NCBI GenBank assembly: GCA_965198565.1
Contig: OZ240665.1
Coordinates: 930,001 to 994,000, forward strand
DNA from: LMUY01 sp965198565
Lineage (GTDB): Bacteria; Pseudomonadota; Alphaproteobacteria; Acetobacterales; Acetobacteraceae
Direction of reading: 5' to 3'
DNA: 64,000 nucleotides
How positions within the stretch are numbered: the stretch's first letter is position 1; each line of letters opens with the position of its first letter. Of the stretch, positions 41,816 through 49,020 are shown piece by piece. Under the pieces are notes generated by a model. The model saw only the letters and a program-made list of their open reading frames with translations, was not told where the DNA came from and did not search any database. The position numbers and the translations under genes were made by a program.

Positions 41816-42732
41816 TCCGCGGCTGGTGCCCGACCGTGCACGCCCCCATGCCGACCGGGGACGGCCTGCTGGCGCGAGTCAAGCCGTTCGGCGGCCGCTT
41901 GCCTGCCGTGGCGTTGCGGGCGCTGGCGGAGGCGGCCGCGGCGTTTGGCAATGGCGCCATCGAGCTGACCAGCCGGGGCAACATCCAGGTCCGCGGCCTG
42001 CGCGACCCCGCTGCGTTCGCGCGGGCGATGCTGCGCGCCGGGCTGGCGGATGCGGACCCGGTCCGAGAGGCGCGGCGCAACGTGGTGACGGTGCCGCCAT
42101 GCGACGACCCGCTGGTGGCTGCTGTGGAGGAGCTGCTGACGGAGACGGCGGGGCTGCCGGAGAAGTTCTTTGTCACGGTGCGGGGTGAGCAGATTTGGGT
42201 GGGCACAAATCTCATCGGTGGCTTGTCCGACCTGAAGGACACCCTCACCCAACCCTCTCCCGCAAGCGGGAGAGGGTTTTTTGGTCTCCCTCTCCCGCCT
42301 GCGGGAGAGGGCCGGGGTGAGGGGACTTCCCCCACTCACCTCCTCCATCTCCCGTTCGGCCAAACCACCGCCGCCGACCTCGCCCATCTCGCCACCCAAA
42401 CCCCCGAACTCCGCACCACCCCTTGGCGCGCCTTCCTCTCCCCCATCCCCGTCCCGGGTTTCCCCATCGAGCCCAGCACCATCGCCGCCTGCGCTGGCGC
42501 CCCCGCCTGCGCCAGCGGCACCACGCCCACCCGCGCCGACGCCACCCGCCTGCAAGCCATGGGCGTCACTGGCATCCACGTCTCCGGCTGCCCGAAAGGC
42601 TGTGCCCACCCCGCGCCCGCCACCACCCTGGTCGCCCGCAACGGCCGCTACGACCTCGTCCGCCACGGCCGCGCCAGCGACGCCCCCGCCCTCACCGGCC
42701 TCACCCTCGAACAAGCCGCCGCCGCCCTATGA
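41812..42732 (+). CDS. cobG: Precorrin-3B synthase CobG
   Basis: CobG (306 residues) is the Fe-S/non-haem-iron monooxygenase of the aerobic pathway, converting precorrin-3A to precorrin-3B. It is a sulfite/nitrite-reductase relative: IELTSRGNIQVRGL in the first half, and the 4Fe-4S cysteines in TIAACAGAPACASG and HVSGCPKGCAHPAPATTL (about 223-275). It is shorter than typical CobG (about 360-450). Between the halves two palindromic repeats, one in each orientation, are read in frame (residues about 143-172). CobG marks the oxygen-dependent branch. Its start overlaps the cobN stop and its stop overlaps cobH. Confidence 0.9.
   Translation: MIRGWCPTVHAPMPTGDGLLARVKPFGGRLPAVALRALAEAAAAFGNGAIELTSRGNIQVRGLRDPAAFARAMLRAGLADADPVREARRNVVTVPPCDDPLVAAVEELLTETAGLPEKFFVTVRGEQIWVGTNLIGGLSDLKDTLTQPSPASGRGFFGLPLPPAGEGRGEGTSPTHLLHLPFGQTTAADLAHLATQTPELRTTPWRAFLSPIPVPGFPIEPSTIAACAGAPACASGTTPTRADATRLQAMGVTGIHVSGCPKGCAHPAPATTLVARNGRYDLVRHGRASDAPALTGLTLEQAAAAL
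42239..42277 (-). repeat. Palindromic repeat, copy 12, inside cobG
   Basis: ACCCTCACCCAACCCTCTCC then CGCAAGCGGGAGAGGGTT, read as TLTQPSPASGRGF. It is in inverted orientation relative to copy 13, which starts 6 bp further on. Confidence 0.88.
42284..42325 (+). repeat. Palindromic repeat, copy 13, inside cobG
   Basis: GTCTCCCTCTCCCGCCTGCG then GGAGAGGGCCGGGGTGAGGG, read as GLPLPPAGEGRGEG. Paired tail-outward with copy 12. Confidence 0.88.
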
Positions 42733-43373
42733 CATTCAAACAGAGGGGGACCCGCGACTACATCCGCGACGGCGCCGCCATCTACGCCCAATCCTTCGCC
42801 ACCATCCGCGCCGAGGCCGACCTCGCCGGGCTCGCCCCCGAGGACGCCAAAGTGGCCGTCCGCATCATCCATGCCGCCGGGGACACGGCCATGGGCCCAG
42901 CGTTGCGCTTCTCCCCGGGCTTCACCGCCGCCGCCAAAGCCGCCCTGCAGCGCGGCGCGCCCATCCTGTGCGACGCCACCATGGTCGCCAACGGCGTTAC
43001 CCGCGCCCGCCTGCCCGCCGGCAACCCCGTGCTCTGCACCCTGTCGCACCCCGAAACGCCCGCGCTCGCCCATCGCATCGGCAACACCCGCTCCGCCGCC
43101 GCGGTCGACCTCTGGGGCGAGCATCTCGCCGGCGCCTTGGTCGCGATCGGCAACGCCCCCACCGCGCTGTTCCGCCTGCTCGAGCTGCTGGACGCCGGCG
43201 CGCCCCTGCCCGCCGCCATCATCGGCCTGCCGGTCGGCTTCGTCGGCGCCGCCGAGTCCAAGGACGCGCTGTGGGCCGATGGCCGCGTTCCCTGCCTCGT
43301 GCTGCCGGGCCGCCGCGGCGGCAGCGCCATGGCGGCGGCGGCGGTCAACGCGCTGGCCAGCGAGCGCGAATGA
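42729..43373 (+). CDS. cobH: Precorrin-8X methylmutase CobH
   Basis: CobH (214 residues) moves the C-11 methyl to C-12, giving hydrogenobyrinic acid. Visible are RDYIRDGAAIYAQSFATIRAE at the N-terminus, VRIIHAAGDTAM with the catalytic His, ILCDATMVANGVTR, and GLPVGFVGAAESKDAL. Length is normal. The start codon overlaps the cobG stop, and its stop overlaps the cobI start. Confidence 0.96.
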   Translation: MTFKQRGTRDYIRDGAAIYAQSFATIRAEADLAGLAPEDAKVAVRIIHAAGDTAMGPALRFSPGFTAAAKAALQRGAPILCDATMVANGVTRARLPAGNPVLCTLSHPETPALAHRIGNTRSAAAVDLWGEHLAGALVAIGNAPTALFRLLELLDAGAPLPAAIIGLPVGFVGAAESKDALWADGRVPCLVLPGRRGGSAMAAAAVNALASERE

Positions 43374-44095
43374 AGGGCACTCTCTATAGTGTGGGCGTCG
43401 GCCCCGGCGACCCCGAGTTGATCACCCTCAAGGCCGCCCGCATCTTGGCCGCCGCCCCCGCCTACGCCTTCTTCGCCAAGCGCGGCCGCCCTAGCCACGC
43501 CCGCGCCATCGCCGCCGCCCATCTGCGGCCCGGCGCCGAGGCCCTGCGCTTCGACTACCCGTTCACCACCGAACTCCCCGTCACCGACCCGCGCTATCCC
43601 GCCAGCATGGCCGCGTTCTACCAGGCCGCCGCCCACACCGTCGCCGACCGTCTGTCGCACGGCAGCTCGGTCGCCCTGCTCTGCGAAGGAGATCCGTTCT
43701 TCTACGGCTCGGCCATGTACCTGTTCGACCGCCTCGCCCCGCTGTTCCCGCACGAGGTGGTGCCCGGCATCTCCGGCATGGCCGGCGCATGGTCGCGCGC
43801 CGGCGTGCCCATGACCCATGGCGATGACGTGCTCACCATCCTGCCCGGCACCCTCGGCGCCGCCGAACTCACCGCCCGGCTGGCGCAAACCGACGCCGCC
43901 GTGATCATGAAGCTCGGCCGCAACATGGACAAAATCCGCAGCGCCCTGCAGGACACCGGCCGCGCCGCCCGCGCCATCTATGTCGAGCACGGCACCATGC
44001 CGGGCGAGCGCATCCTGCCCCAGGGCGAACTCCCGGACGGCCCGGCGCCATACTTTTCGCTCGTGCTGGTCCCCGGGCGGCAGGGCCCGCGATGA
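43370..44095 (+). CDS. cobI: Precorrin-2 C20-methyltransferase CobI
   Basis: A 241-residue SAM-dependent tetrapyrrole methylase forming precorrin-3A. The family N-terminus is YSVGVGPGDPELITLKA, then VALLCEGDPFFYGSAMYLF and VVPGISGMAGAWSRAGVPMT, the CobI/CbiL pattern. Length is typical (230-250). It overlaps cobH and cobJ by 4 nt at each end, so corrin enzymes of successive steps are produced together. Confidence 0.95.
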   Translation: MKGTLYSVGVGPGDPELITLKAARILAAAPAYAFFAKRGRPSHARAIAAAHLRPGAEALRFDYPFTTELPVTDPRYPASMAAFYQAAAHTVADRLSHGSSVALLCEGDPFFYGSAMYLFDRLAPLFPHEVVPGISGMAGAWSRAGVPMTHGDDVLTILPGTLGAAELTARLAQTDAAVIMKLGRNMDKIRSALQDTGRAARAIYVEHGTMPGERILPQGELPDGPAPYFSLVLVPGRQGPR

Positions 44096-44841
44096 CCGGC
44101 TCGCTCACCCTCATCGGCCTCGGCCCGGGCGACCCGGCGTTGCTGCCCCCGCGCGCCGCCGAGGCACTGGCCGCCGCCACCGACCTGGTGGGGTACGCCC
44201 CCTATCTCGACCGCGTCCCCACTCAGCCGCAGCAAATCCGCCACGCCTCCGACAACCGCGAGGAACTCGACCGCGCCCGCCACGCGCTGGAACTGGCGGC
44301 TGCGGGGCGCCGGGTCGGCGTGGTTTCGGGCGGGGATGCCGGCGTGTTCGGGATGGCCGCGGCGGTGTTCGAGGCGGTGGAGGCCCAGCCCGCCTTCGCC
44401 AGCCTGGCCATCGAGGTGGTGCCGGGCATTTCCGCCCTGCTCGCCGCCGCTGCCCGGCTGGGGGCGCCGCTCGGCCATGACTTTTGCGCACTCTCGCTGT
44501 CCGACAACCTCAAGCCCTGGCCCACCGTGCTCGCCCGCCTGCGCGCGGCGGCCGGCGCCGGGTTCGTGCTGGCGCTGTACAACCCGCAATCCCGCGCCCG
44601 CCCGTGGCAGCTTGCCGCCGCTCTCGACGCCCTTCGCGACGTGCTCCCCGCCACCACCCCGATCGCCTTCGCCACCGCCGTCACCCGGCCGGACGAGCGC
44701 GTCGCCATCACCACCCTCGCCGAAGCCGACCCGGCGCTGGCGGACATGCGCACCCTGGTGCTGATCGGGTCCGCCGCCACCCGCCTGGTTTTGCGGCCCG
44801 GCGGCGACCCCTGGCTCTACACGCCAAGGAGTGCCGCTTGA
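44092..44841 (+). CDS. cobJ: Precorrin-3B C17-methyltransferase CobJ
   Basis: A 249-residue methyltransferase that methylates C-17 and drives ring contraction of precorrin-3B to precorrin-4. It has LIGLGPGDPALLPPRA, LVGYAPYLDRV, HASDNREELDRARHAL (the CobJ signature), VVSGGDAGVFGMAAAV and FVLALYNPQSRAR. It overlaps the cobI stop by 4 nt. Its last 25 bp overlap the 3' end of cobK on the other strand. Confidence 0.95.
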   Translation: MTGSLTLIGLGPGDPALLPPRAAEALAAATDLVGYAPYLDRVPTQPQQIRHASDNREELDRARHALELAAAGRRVGVVSGGDAGVFGMAAAVFEAVEAQPAFASLAIEVVPGISALLAAAARLGAPLGHDFCALSLSDNLKPWPTVLARLRAAAGAGFVLALYNPQSRARPWQLAAALDALRDVLPATTPIAFATAVTRPDERVAITTLAEADPALADMRTLVLIGSAATRLVLRPGGDPWLYTPRSAA

Positions 44842-45545
44842 GCCTCCAGCCAGGCCAGCGCCCCGGCCGCGTCCGGCACGATGGGCGGCGCGGGCGGCGG
44901 CGGGCGCGTCACCATCACCACCTCCACACCCAGCGAGCGCGCCGCCACCAGCTTGCCCGCCACTGCGGCCGCGCCGGAGTTCTTGGTCACCAGCGTGTCC
45001 GCCCCGAACCCGGCCATCAGCGCCTGGTCCGCCTCCGCGGTGAACGGGCCGCGCGCCGCGATCACGATGGCGCCGGGCGGCGGATTGGGCGCCGGGTCGA
45101 CGCTGCGGATCAGGTAGTGGTGCGGCGGGCCGAACAGCGCCACGTCGGTCTGCCCCACCGTGAGGAACACCCGCCGCGGCGTGGCGCCAAGCGCGTCGGC
45201 AGCCGCTTGCATGGTGGGCACATGGGTCCAGTCGTCGCCGGGGCCTGGCTCCCAGGGCGGGCGCAGCACGGCCACGCGCGGGAGGCCGGCCGTCGCGGCG
45301 CTGGCCTTGATGCGGGCGGCAAACGGGTGCGTCGCGTCGACCAGCGCCGCGATTCGCTCCGCCGTCAGGTATCGCCGCAGCCCCGCCGCGCCGCCGAAGC
45401 CGCCGATGCGGCACGGGATCGGCGGCAGCACCGGCGCCTGGGTGCGCCCGGCCAGGGAAAGGATGGGTTGGAACCGGGCATCGCCGGCCAGCGCGCCCGC
45501 GATCGCCGTCGCCTCCGTCGTTCCCCCGAGAATCAGCACACGCAT
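44817..45545 (-). CDS. cobK: Precorrin-6A reductase CobK
   Basis: A 242-residue NADPH-dependent reductase making precorrin-6B. MRVLILGGTTEATAIAGAL at the start, LVDATHPFAARIKASAA, VPTMQAAADALGATPRRVFL and DTLVTKNSGAAAVAGKL are typical of CobK/CbiJ. It is read against the surrounding operon, converging with cobJ (25-bp overlap) and diverging from cobL with only 14 bp between starts, so its promoter must lie inside cobL. Confidence 0.94.
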   Translation of the reverse strand: MRVLILGGTTEATAIAGALAGDARFQPILSLAGRTQAPVLPPIPCRIGGFGGAAGLRRYLTAERIAALVDATHPFAARIKASAATAGLPRVAVLRPPWEPGPGDDWTHVPTMQAAADALGATPRRVFLTVGQTDVALFGPPHHYLIRSVDPAPNPPPGAIVIAARGPFTAEADQALMAGFGADTLVTKNSGAAAVAGKLVAARSLGVEVVMVTRPPPPAPPIVPDAAGALAWLEAQAALLGV

Positions 45546-45559
45546 GGGGCGATGCTGCC

Positions 45560-46756
45560 ATGACCGCCCCCTGGTTGGCGATGATCGGCATCGGCGAGGA
45601 TGGCTGGCTGGCCCCGCCCGCCCGCGCCCTGGTCGAAGCCGCGGGACTGGTGGTGGGCGGCCGCCGTCACCTCGCTCTGGCGGACGGGCTGATCCGCGGC
45701 GAGCGCCTGCCCTGGCCCAGCCCGATCGAGGCCGCGTTTCCCGCCATCCTGGCCCGGCGCGGCCGCCCCACCGCCGTGCTCGCCTCGGGCGACCCGTTCT
45801 GCTTCGGCATCGGTGCCACGCTCGCGGCCCACGTGCCTGCGGCGGAAATGCTGTGCCACCCGGTGCCTTCCGCCTTCGCCCTGGCCCGCGCCCGGCTCGG
45901 CTGGGCCGCCGCGGATGTGGCCGAACTCTCCGCGTGCGGCCGTCCGCTGGAGGCGATCATCCCGGCCGCCTTGCCGGGCGCCCGCCTGCTGGTGCTCTCC
46001 GCCGGGTCCGACACGCCCGGGGAGTTAGCCGCCCTTCTGGTGCGGCTCGGCTTCGGCGCCTCCGCCATGGTGGTGCTGGAGGCGATGGGCGGCCCTGCCG
46101 AGCGCCTGCGCCACACCACGGCCGAGGGCTTCGACTTAATTGGCGTCGCCGCCCTCAACACTGTGGCAGTCACCGTCGCGGGGGCTACGCCTCGCCACCT
46201 CGCCACGGGGCTGCCCGACGCCGTCTTCGCGCATGATGGCCAGCTCACCCGCCGCGAAATCCGCGCCGTCACCCTCTCGAGCCTGGCCCCGCGCCCTGGC
46301 GAGCTGTTGTGGGACGTTGGCGCCGGCGCCGGGTCGGTCGGCATCGAGTGGATGCTTCGCTGTCCGTCGTTGCGCACCATCGCCATCGAGGCCAACGCGG
46401 AGCGCGTGGTCCGCATCGGCCGCAATGCAGCGGCGCTGGGCGTGCCCGGCCTGCGCGTGGTGCATGGCGAGGCTCCGGCCGCGCTCGCAGGCTTGCCCAC
46501 GCCCGACGCGATCTTCCTGGGCGGCGGCGCGCACCAGTTCGACATCATCGAGACCGCCTGGGCCGCGCTCCCGCCCGGCGGCCGCCTGGTGGCCAACGCG
46601 GTGACCGTGGAGACCGAGCTGGCTGTGCTCACCGCGCAGTTCAGGCTCGGTGGCACGATGGTGCGGCTGTCCGTCGGGCGGCTGGACCCGGTTGGCCCGA
46701 TGCATGCCTTCCGGCCTGCCATGACGGTGACGCAGTGGCAGGCGGTGAAGCCATGA
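45560..46756 (+). CDS. cobL: Precorrin-6Y C5,15-methyltransferase (decarboxylating) CobL
   Basis: CobL (398 residues) is the natural CbiE-CbiT fusion: an N-terminal tetrapyrrole methylase (residues about 1-200; MIGIGEDGWLAPPARAL, VLASGDPFCFGIGATLA) that methylates C-5, and a C-terminal Rossmann methyltransferase (about 225-398; LLWDVGAGAGSVGIEWML, FLGGGAHQFDIIETAW) that methylates C-15 and decarboxylates the acetate at C-12. Length matches the Pseudomonas enzyme (about 400). The stop overlaps the cobE start. Confidence 0.95.
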   Translation: MTAPWLAMIGIGEDGWLAPPARALVEAAGLVVGGRRHLALADGLIRGERLPWPSPIEAAFPAILARRGRPTAVLASGDPFCFGIGATLAAHVPAAEMLCHPVPSAFALARARLGWAAADVAELSACGRPLEAIIPAALPGARLLVLSAGSDTPGELAALLVRLGFGASAMVVLEAMGGPAERLRHTTAEGFDLIGVAALNTVAVTVAGATPRHLATGLPDAVFAHDGQLTRREIRAVTLSSLAPRPGELLWDVGAGAGSVGIEWMLRCPSLRTIAIEANAERVVRIGRNAAALGVPGLRVVHGEAPAALAGLPTPDAIFLGGGAHQFDIIETAWAALPPGGRLVANAVTVETELAVLTAQFRLGGTMVRLSVGRLDPVGPMHAFRPAMTVTQWQAVKP

Positions 46757-47256
46757 TCGTCGCCGGGATCGGCTGCCGGCGTGGTTGCCCGGCGGAGGAC
46801 ATCGTGGCGTTGGTGCGCTCGCTCGGCGGGGCGGACGTTTTGGCGGCGCCGGAGTGGAAGCGGGATGAGGCTGGTCTGCAGCAGGCAGCCGCCACGCTGG
46901 AAGTCCCGCTCCAGTTCGTCAGCCGGGCTGAGCTTGTGGCGGTGCAGGCGCTCTGCCCCACGCAGTCGGCTGCGGCGTTGCAAGCGGTTGGTGTTGCCTC
47001 GGTGGCGGAGGCAGCCGCGCTGGCGGCGGGTGGGCGCTTGCTGCGGGCGCGGGTGGTGCTGGGTATGGCCACGTGTGCGGTGGCTGAGCTGCCAGCACCC
47101 CTCACCCAGCCCTCTCCCAGAGGGAGAGGGCTTGCCGCAGCTCACCCACCCTCTCTCCCGCTTCTTCTCCCTCTCCCTCTGGGAGAGGGTCGGGGTGAGG
47201 GGCCCGGCCGGGGTGAGGCGCCCACGCGGCCCACGCCGCCTGCACACCCCGCATGA
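46753..47256 (+). CDS. cobE: CobE (CbiG C-terminal-like) with repeat-derived tail
   Basis: This 167-residue protein matches CobE/CbiG-C in residues 1-115: MIVAGIGCRRGCPAEDIVAL, ELVAVQALCPTQSAAALQAV and GMATCAVAELP. CobE is thought to bind a ring-contracted intermediate such as precorrin-4 or -5. The conserved domain ends here; the remaining 50 residues (PLTQPSPRGRG through RPTPPAHPA) come from two full and one partial palindromic repeat, running straight to a stop that overlaps cobM. It is therefore close to normal length only because of the repeats. Whether the original C-terminus was lost cannot be decided. Confidence 0.85.
   Translation: MIVAGIGCRRGCPAEDIVALVRSLGGADVLAAPEWKRDEAGLQQAAATLEVPLQFVSRAELVAVQALCPTQSAAALQAVGVASVAEAAALAAGGRLLRARVVLGMATCAVAELPAPLTQPSPRGRGLAAAHPPSLPLLLPLPLGEGRGEGPGRGEAPTRPTPPAHPA
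47099..47131 (-). repeat. Palindromic repeat, copy 14, inside cobE
   Basis: CCCTCACCCAGCCCTCTCCC then AGAGGGAGAGGG, read as PLTQPSPRGRG. A further partial copy (CACCCACCCTCTCTCCCG) follows at 47143-47160. Confidence 0.85.
47164..47202 (+). repeat. Palindromic repeat, copy 15, inside cobE
   Basis: TTCTCCCTCTCCCTCTGGGA then GAGGGTCGGGGTGAGGGG, read as LLPLPLGEGRGEG, the same peptide frame as in cobB copy 16. Confidence 0.88.
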
Positions 47257-47993
47257 CCATCCACTTCATCGGCGCCGGCCCGGGAGCGGCCGACCTCATC
47301 ACCCTGCGCGGTGCCCGCCTGCTCGCCGCCTGCCCGGTCTGCCTCTACGCCGGCTCCCTCGTCCCGCCCGACCTGCTCGCCCACTGCCCCCTAGGCGCCC
47401 GCCTGGTCGACACCGCCCCGCTCGACCTCGACGCCATCGAGGCCGAGTTCCTCGCCGCCAACGCCGCCGGGCAGGACGTCGCCCGCCTGCACTCCGGTGA
47501 CCTCTCGCTCTACAGCGCCGTCGCCGAGCAACTGCGCCGCTGCGAGCGCCACGGCATTCCCACCACGCTCACCCCCGGCGTGCCCGCCTTCGCCGCCGCC
47601 GCCGCCGTGCTCGGCCGTGAGCTCACGGTGCCCGGCCTGGCCCAGACCGTCGTGCTCACCCGCCTGCCGGGCCGCGCCTCCGCCATGCCGCCGGGCGAGG
47701 ACCTGGCCGCCTACGCCGCCACCGGCGCCACCCTCGCCATCCATCTCGCCGCCGCCATGATCGAGCAGGCGTGCAGCCTCCTCGCCCCGATCTACGGCCC
47801 CGACTGCCCCTGCGCCCTCGTCATCCGCGCCACCTGGCCGGACCAGCGCATCCTCCGTGCCACCCTCGCCACCCTGGACGCGACCGGCGTCGAGCGCACC
47901 GCCCTGCTCCTGGTCGGCCCGGCGCTCGAGCCCGGCGAGTTCAGCGAGAGCGCGCTCTACAGCCCCGATTACCGCCGCCGCTATCGTTCATGA
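47253..47993 (+). CDS. cobM: Precorrin-4 C11-methyltransferase CobM
   Basis: A 246-residue methyltransferase forming precorrin-5. Features: IHFIGAGPGAADLITLRGARLL, VCLYAGSLVPPDLL, DVARLHSGDLSLYSAVAEQ, TLTPGVPAFAAAAAVLGRELT, and the C-terminal CALVIRATWPDQRIL. This set separates CobM/CbiF from the other tetrapyrrole methylases. It starts inside the cobE stop and its last 13 bp overlap the 3' end of cbiD on the opposite strand. Confidence 0.95.
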   Translation: MTIHFIGAGPGAADLITLRGARLLAACPVCLYAGSLVPPDLLAHCPLGARLVDTAPLDLDAIEAEFLAANAAGQDVARLHSGDLSLYSAVAEQLRRCERHGIPTTLTPGVPAFAAAAAVLGRELTVPGLAQTVVLTRLPGRASAMPPGEDLAAYAATGATLAIHLAAAMIEQACSLLAPIYGPDCPCALVIRATWPDQRILRATLATLDATGVERTALLLVGPALEPGEFSESALYSPDYRRRYRS

Positions 47994-49006
47994 ACCGCCA
48001 GCAACGCCCCATCGCGCCCGAACACCGCCACACCCAGCATCACCGGAGCGCCATCCAGCGCCGCCTGCGCCGCCTGCCAAGCCCCCGCCGCGACCACCTC
48101 CGCCAGGCCGGGCGCCAGCAGGAACGCCTCCGCCACGCTGCCCGCCTGCGCCACCTCCGCCACGCCCACCAATCCGGCCAGCGCCGCCATGTCCACCGAC
48201 CCCCGCTTGCTGTGCAGGTCCATCCGCCCCTGCGCCAGCTTGCTCATCTTCGCCAACCCGCCCGCGATCGTCAGCCGCGGCACCGGATGCCGCCGCACGT
48301 AGCGCAGCAGCGCGCCCACGAAGTCGCCCATCTCGATCAGCGCCATCTCCGGCAGCCCATGCAGCGCCGCCACTGCCTCCTCGCTGGTCCGCCCGGTCGA
48401 CCCGGCGATGTGCCCGATCCCCGCCGCCCGCGCCACGTCCACGCCGCGATGGATGGTGTCGATCCAGGCGGCGCAGGAGAACGGCACCACGATGCCCGTC
48501 GTGCCCAGGATCGACAGCCCACCCACGATGCCCAGCCGGCCATTCAGCGTGCGCTCCGCCAGGCGCTCACCACCATCGACGCCGATTTCCACCTCCACCG
48601 CCGCCGGCCCCACTTCGGCCAGCGCGTCCCGGATCATCTGCCGCGGCACCGGGTTGATCGCCGGCTCGCCGGGAGGGATCGGCAGCCCGGCGCGCGTGAC
48701 CCTGCCCACGCCTGGCCCAGCGCGGAACAGCACGCCGGGTCCGCCGGGCCGCACGGTGACGCGGACCAAGGCGCCATGGGTCACGTCCGGATCGTCGCCG
48801 GCGTCTTTCACCACGGCAGCTTGCGCGGCGCCGTCGATCAGCCGCGCTTCGGCCAGTGCGAAGCTGGCGCGGCCGCCGCGGGGCAGGGGGATGCTCACCG
48901 GGTCGGGGAAGGCGCCGGTGTGCAGCGCGGTGAACGCCGCTTTGGCCGCCGCGGTGGCGCAGGCCCCCGTGGTCCAGCCGCGCCGCAAATGGGTCCCGTC
49001 CGACAT
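47981..49006 (-). CDS. cbiD: Cobalt-precorrin-5B C1-methyltransferase CbiD
   Basis: CbiD (341 residues) methylates C-1 and releases the two-carbon fragment after ring contraction. The signature LRRGWTTGACATAAAKAAFT lies at the start, with GEPAINPVPRQMIRDAL, GRLGIVGGLSILGTTGIVVP and HIAGSTGRTSEEAV further on. CbiD is the anaerobic-pathway enzyme, yet all neighbours are aerobic type and no cobF is seen, so it probably takes the CobF position. It is read against the operon, divergent from cobB by 14 bp and convergent with cobM. Confidence 0.95.
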   Translation of the reverse strand: MSDGTHLRRGWTTGACATAAAKAAFTALHTGAFPDPVSIPLPRGGRASFALAEARLIDGAAQAAVVKDAGDDPDVTHGALVRVTVRPGGPGVLFRAGPGVGRVTRAGLPIPPGEPAINPVPRQMIRDALAEVGPAAVEVEIGVDGGERLAERTLNGRLGIVGGLSILGTTGIVVPFSCAAWIDTIHRGVDVARAAGIGHIAGSTGRTSEEAVAALHGLPEMALIEMGDFVGALLRYVRRHPVPRLTIAGGLAKMSKLAQGRMDLHSKRGSVDMAALAGLVGVAEVAQAGSVAEAFLLAPGLAEVVAAGAWQAAQAALDGAPVMLGVAVFGRDGALLAVHER

Positions 49007-49020
49007 CGGCCTACTCTAGC

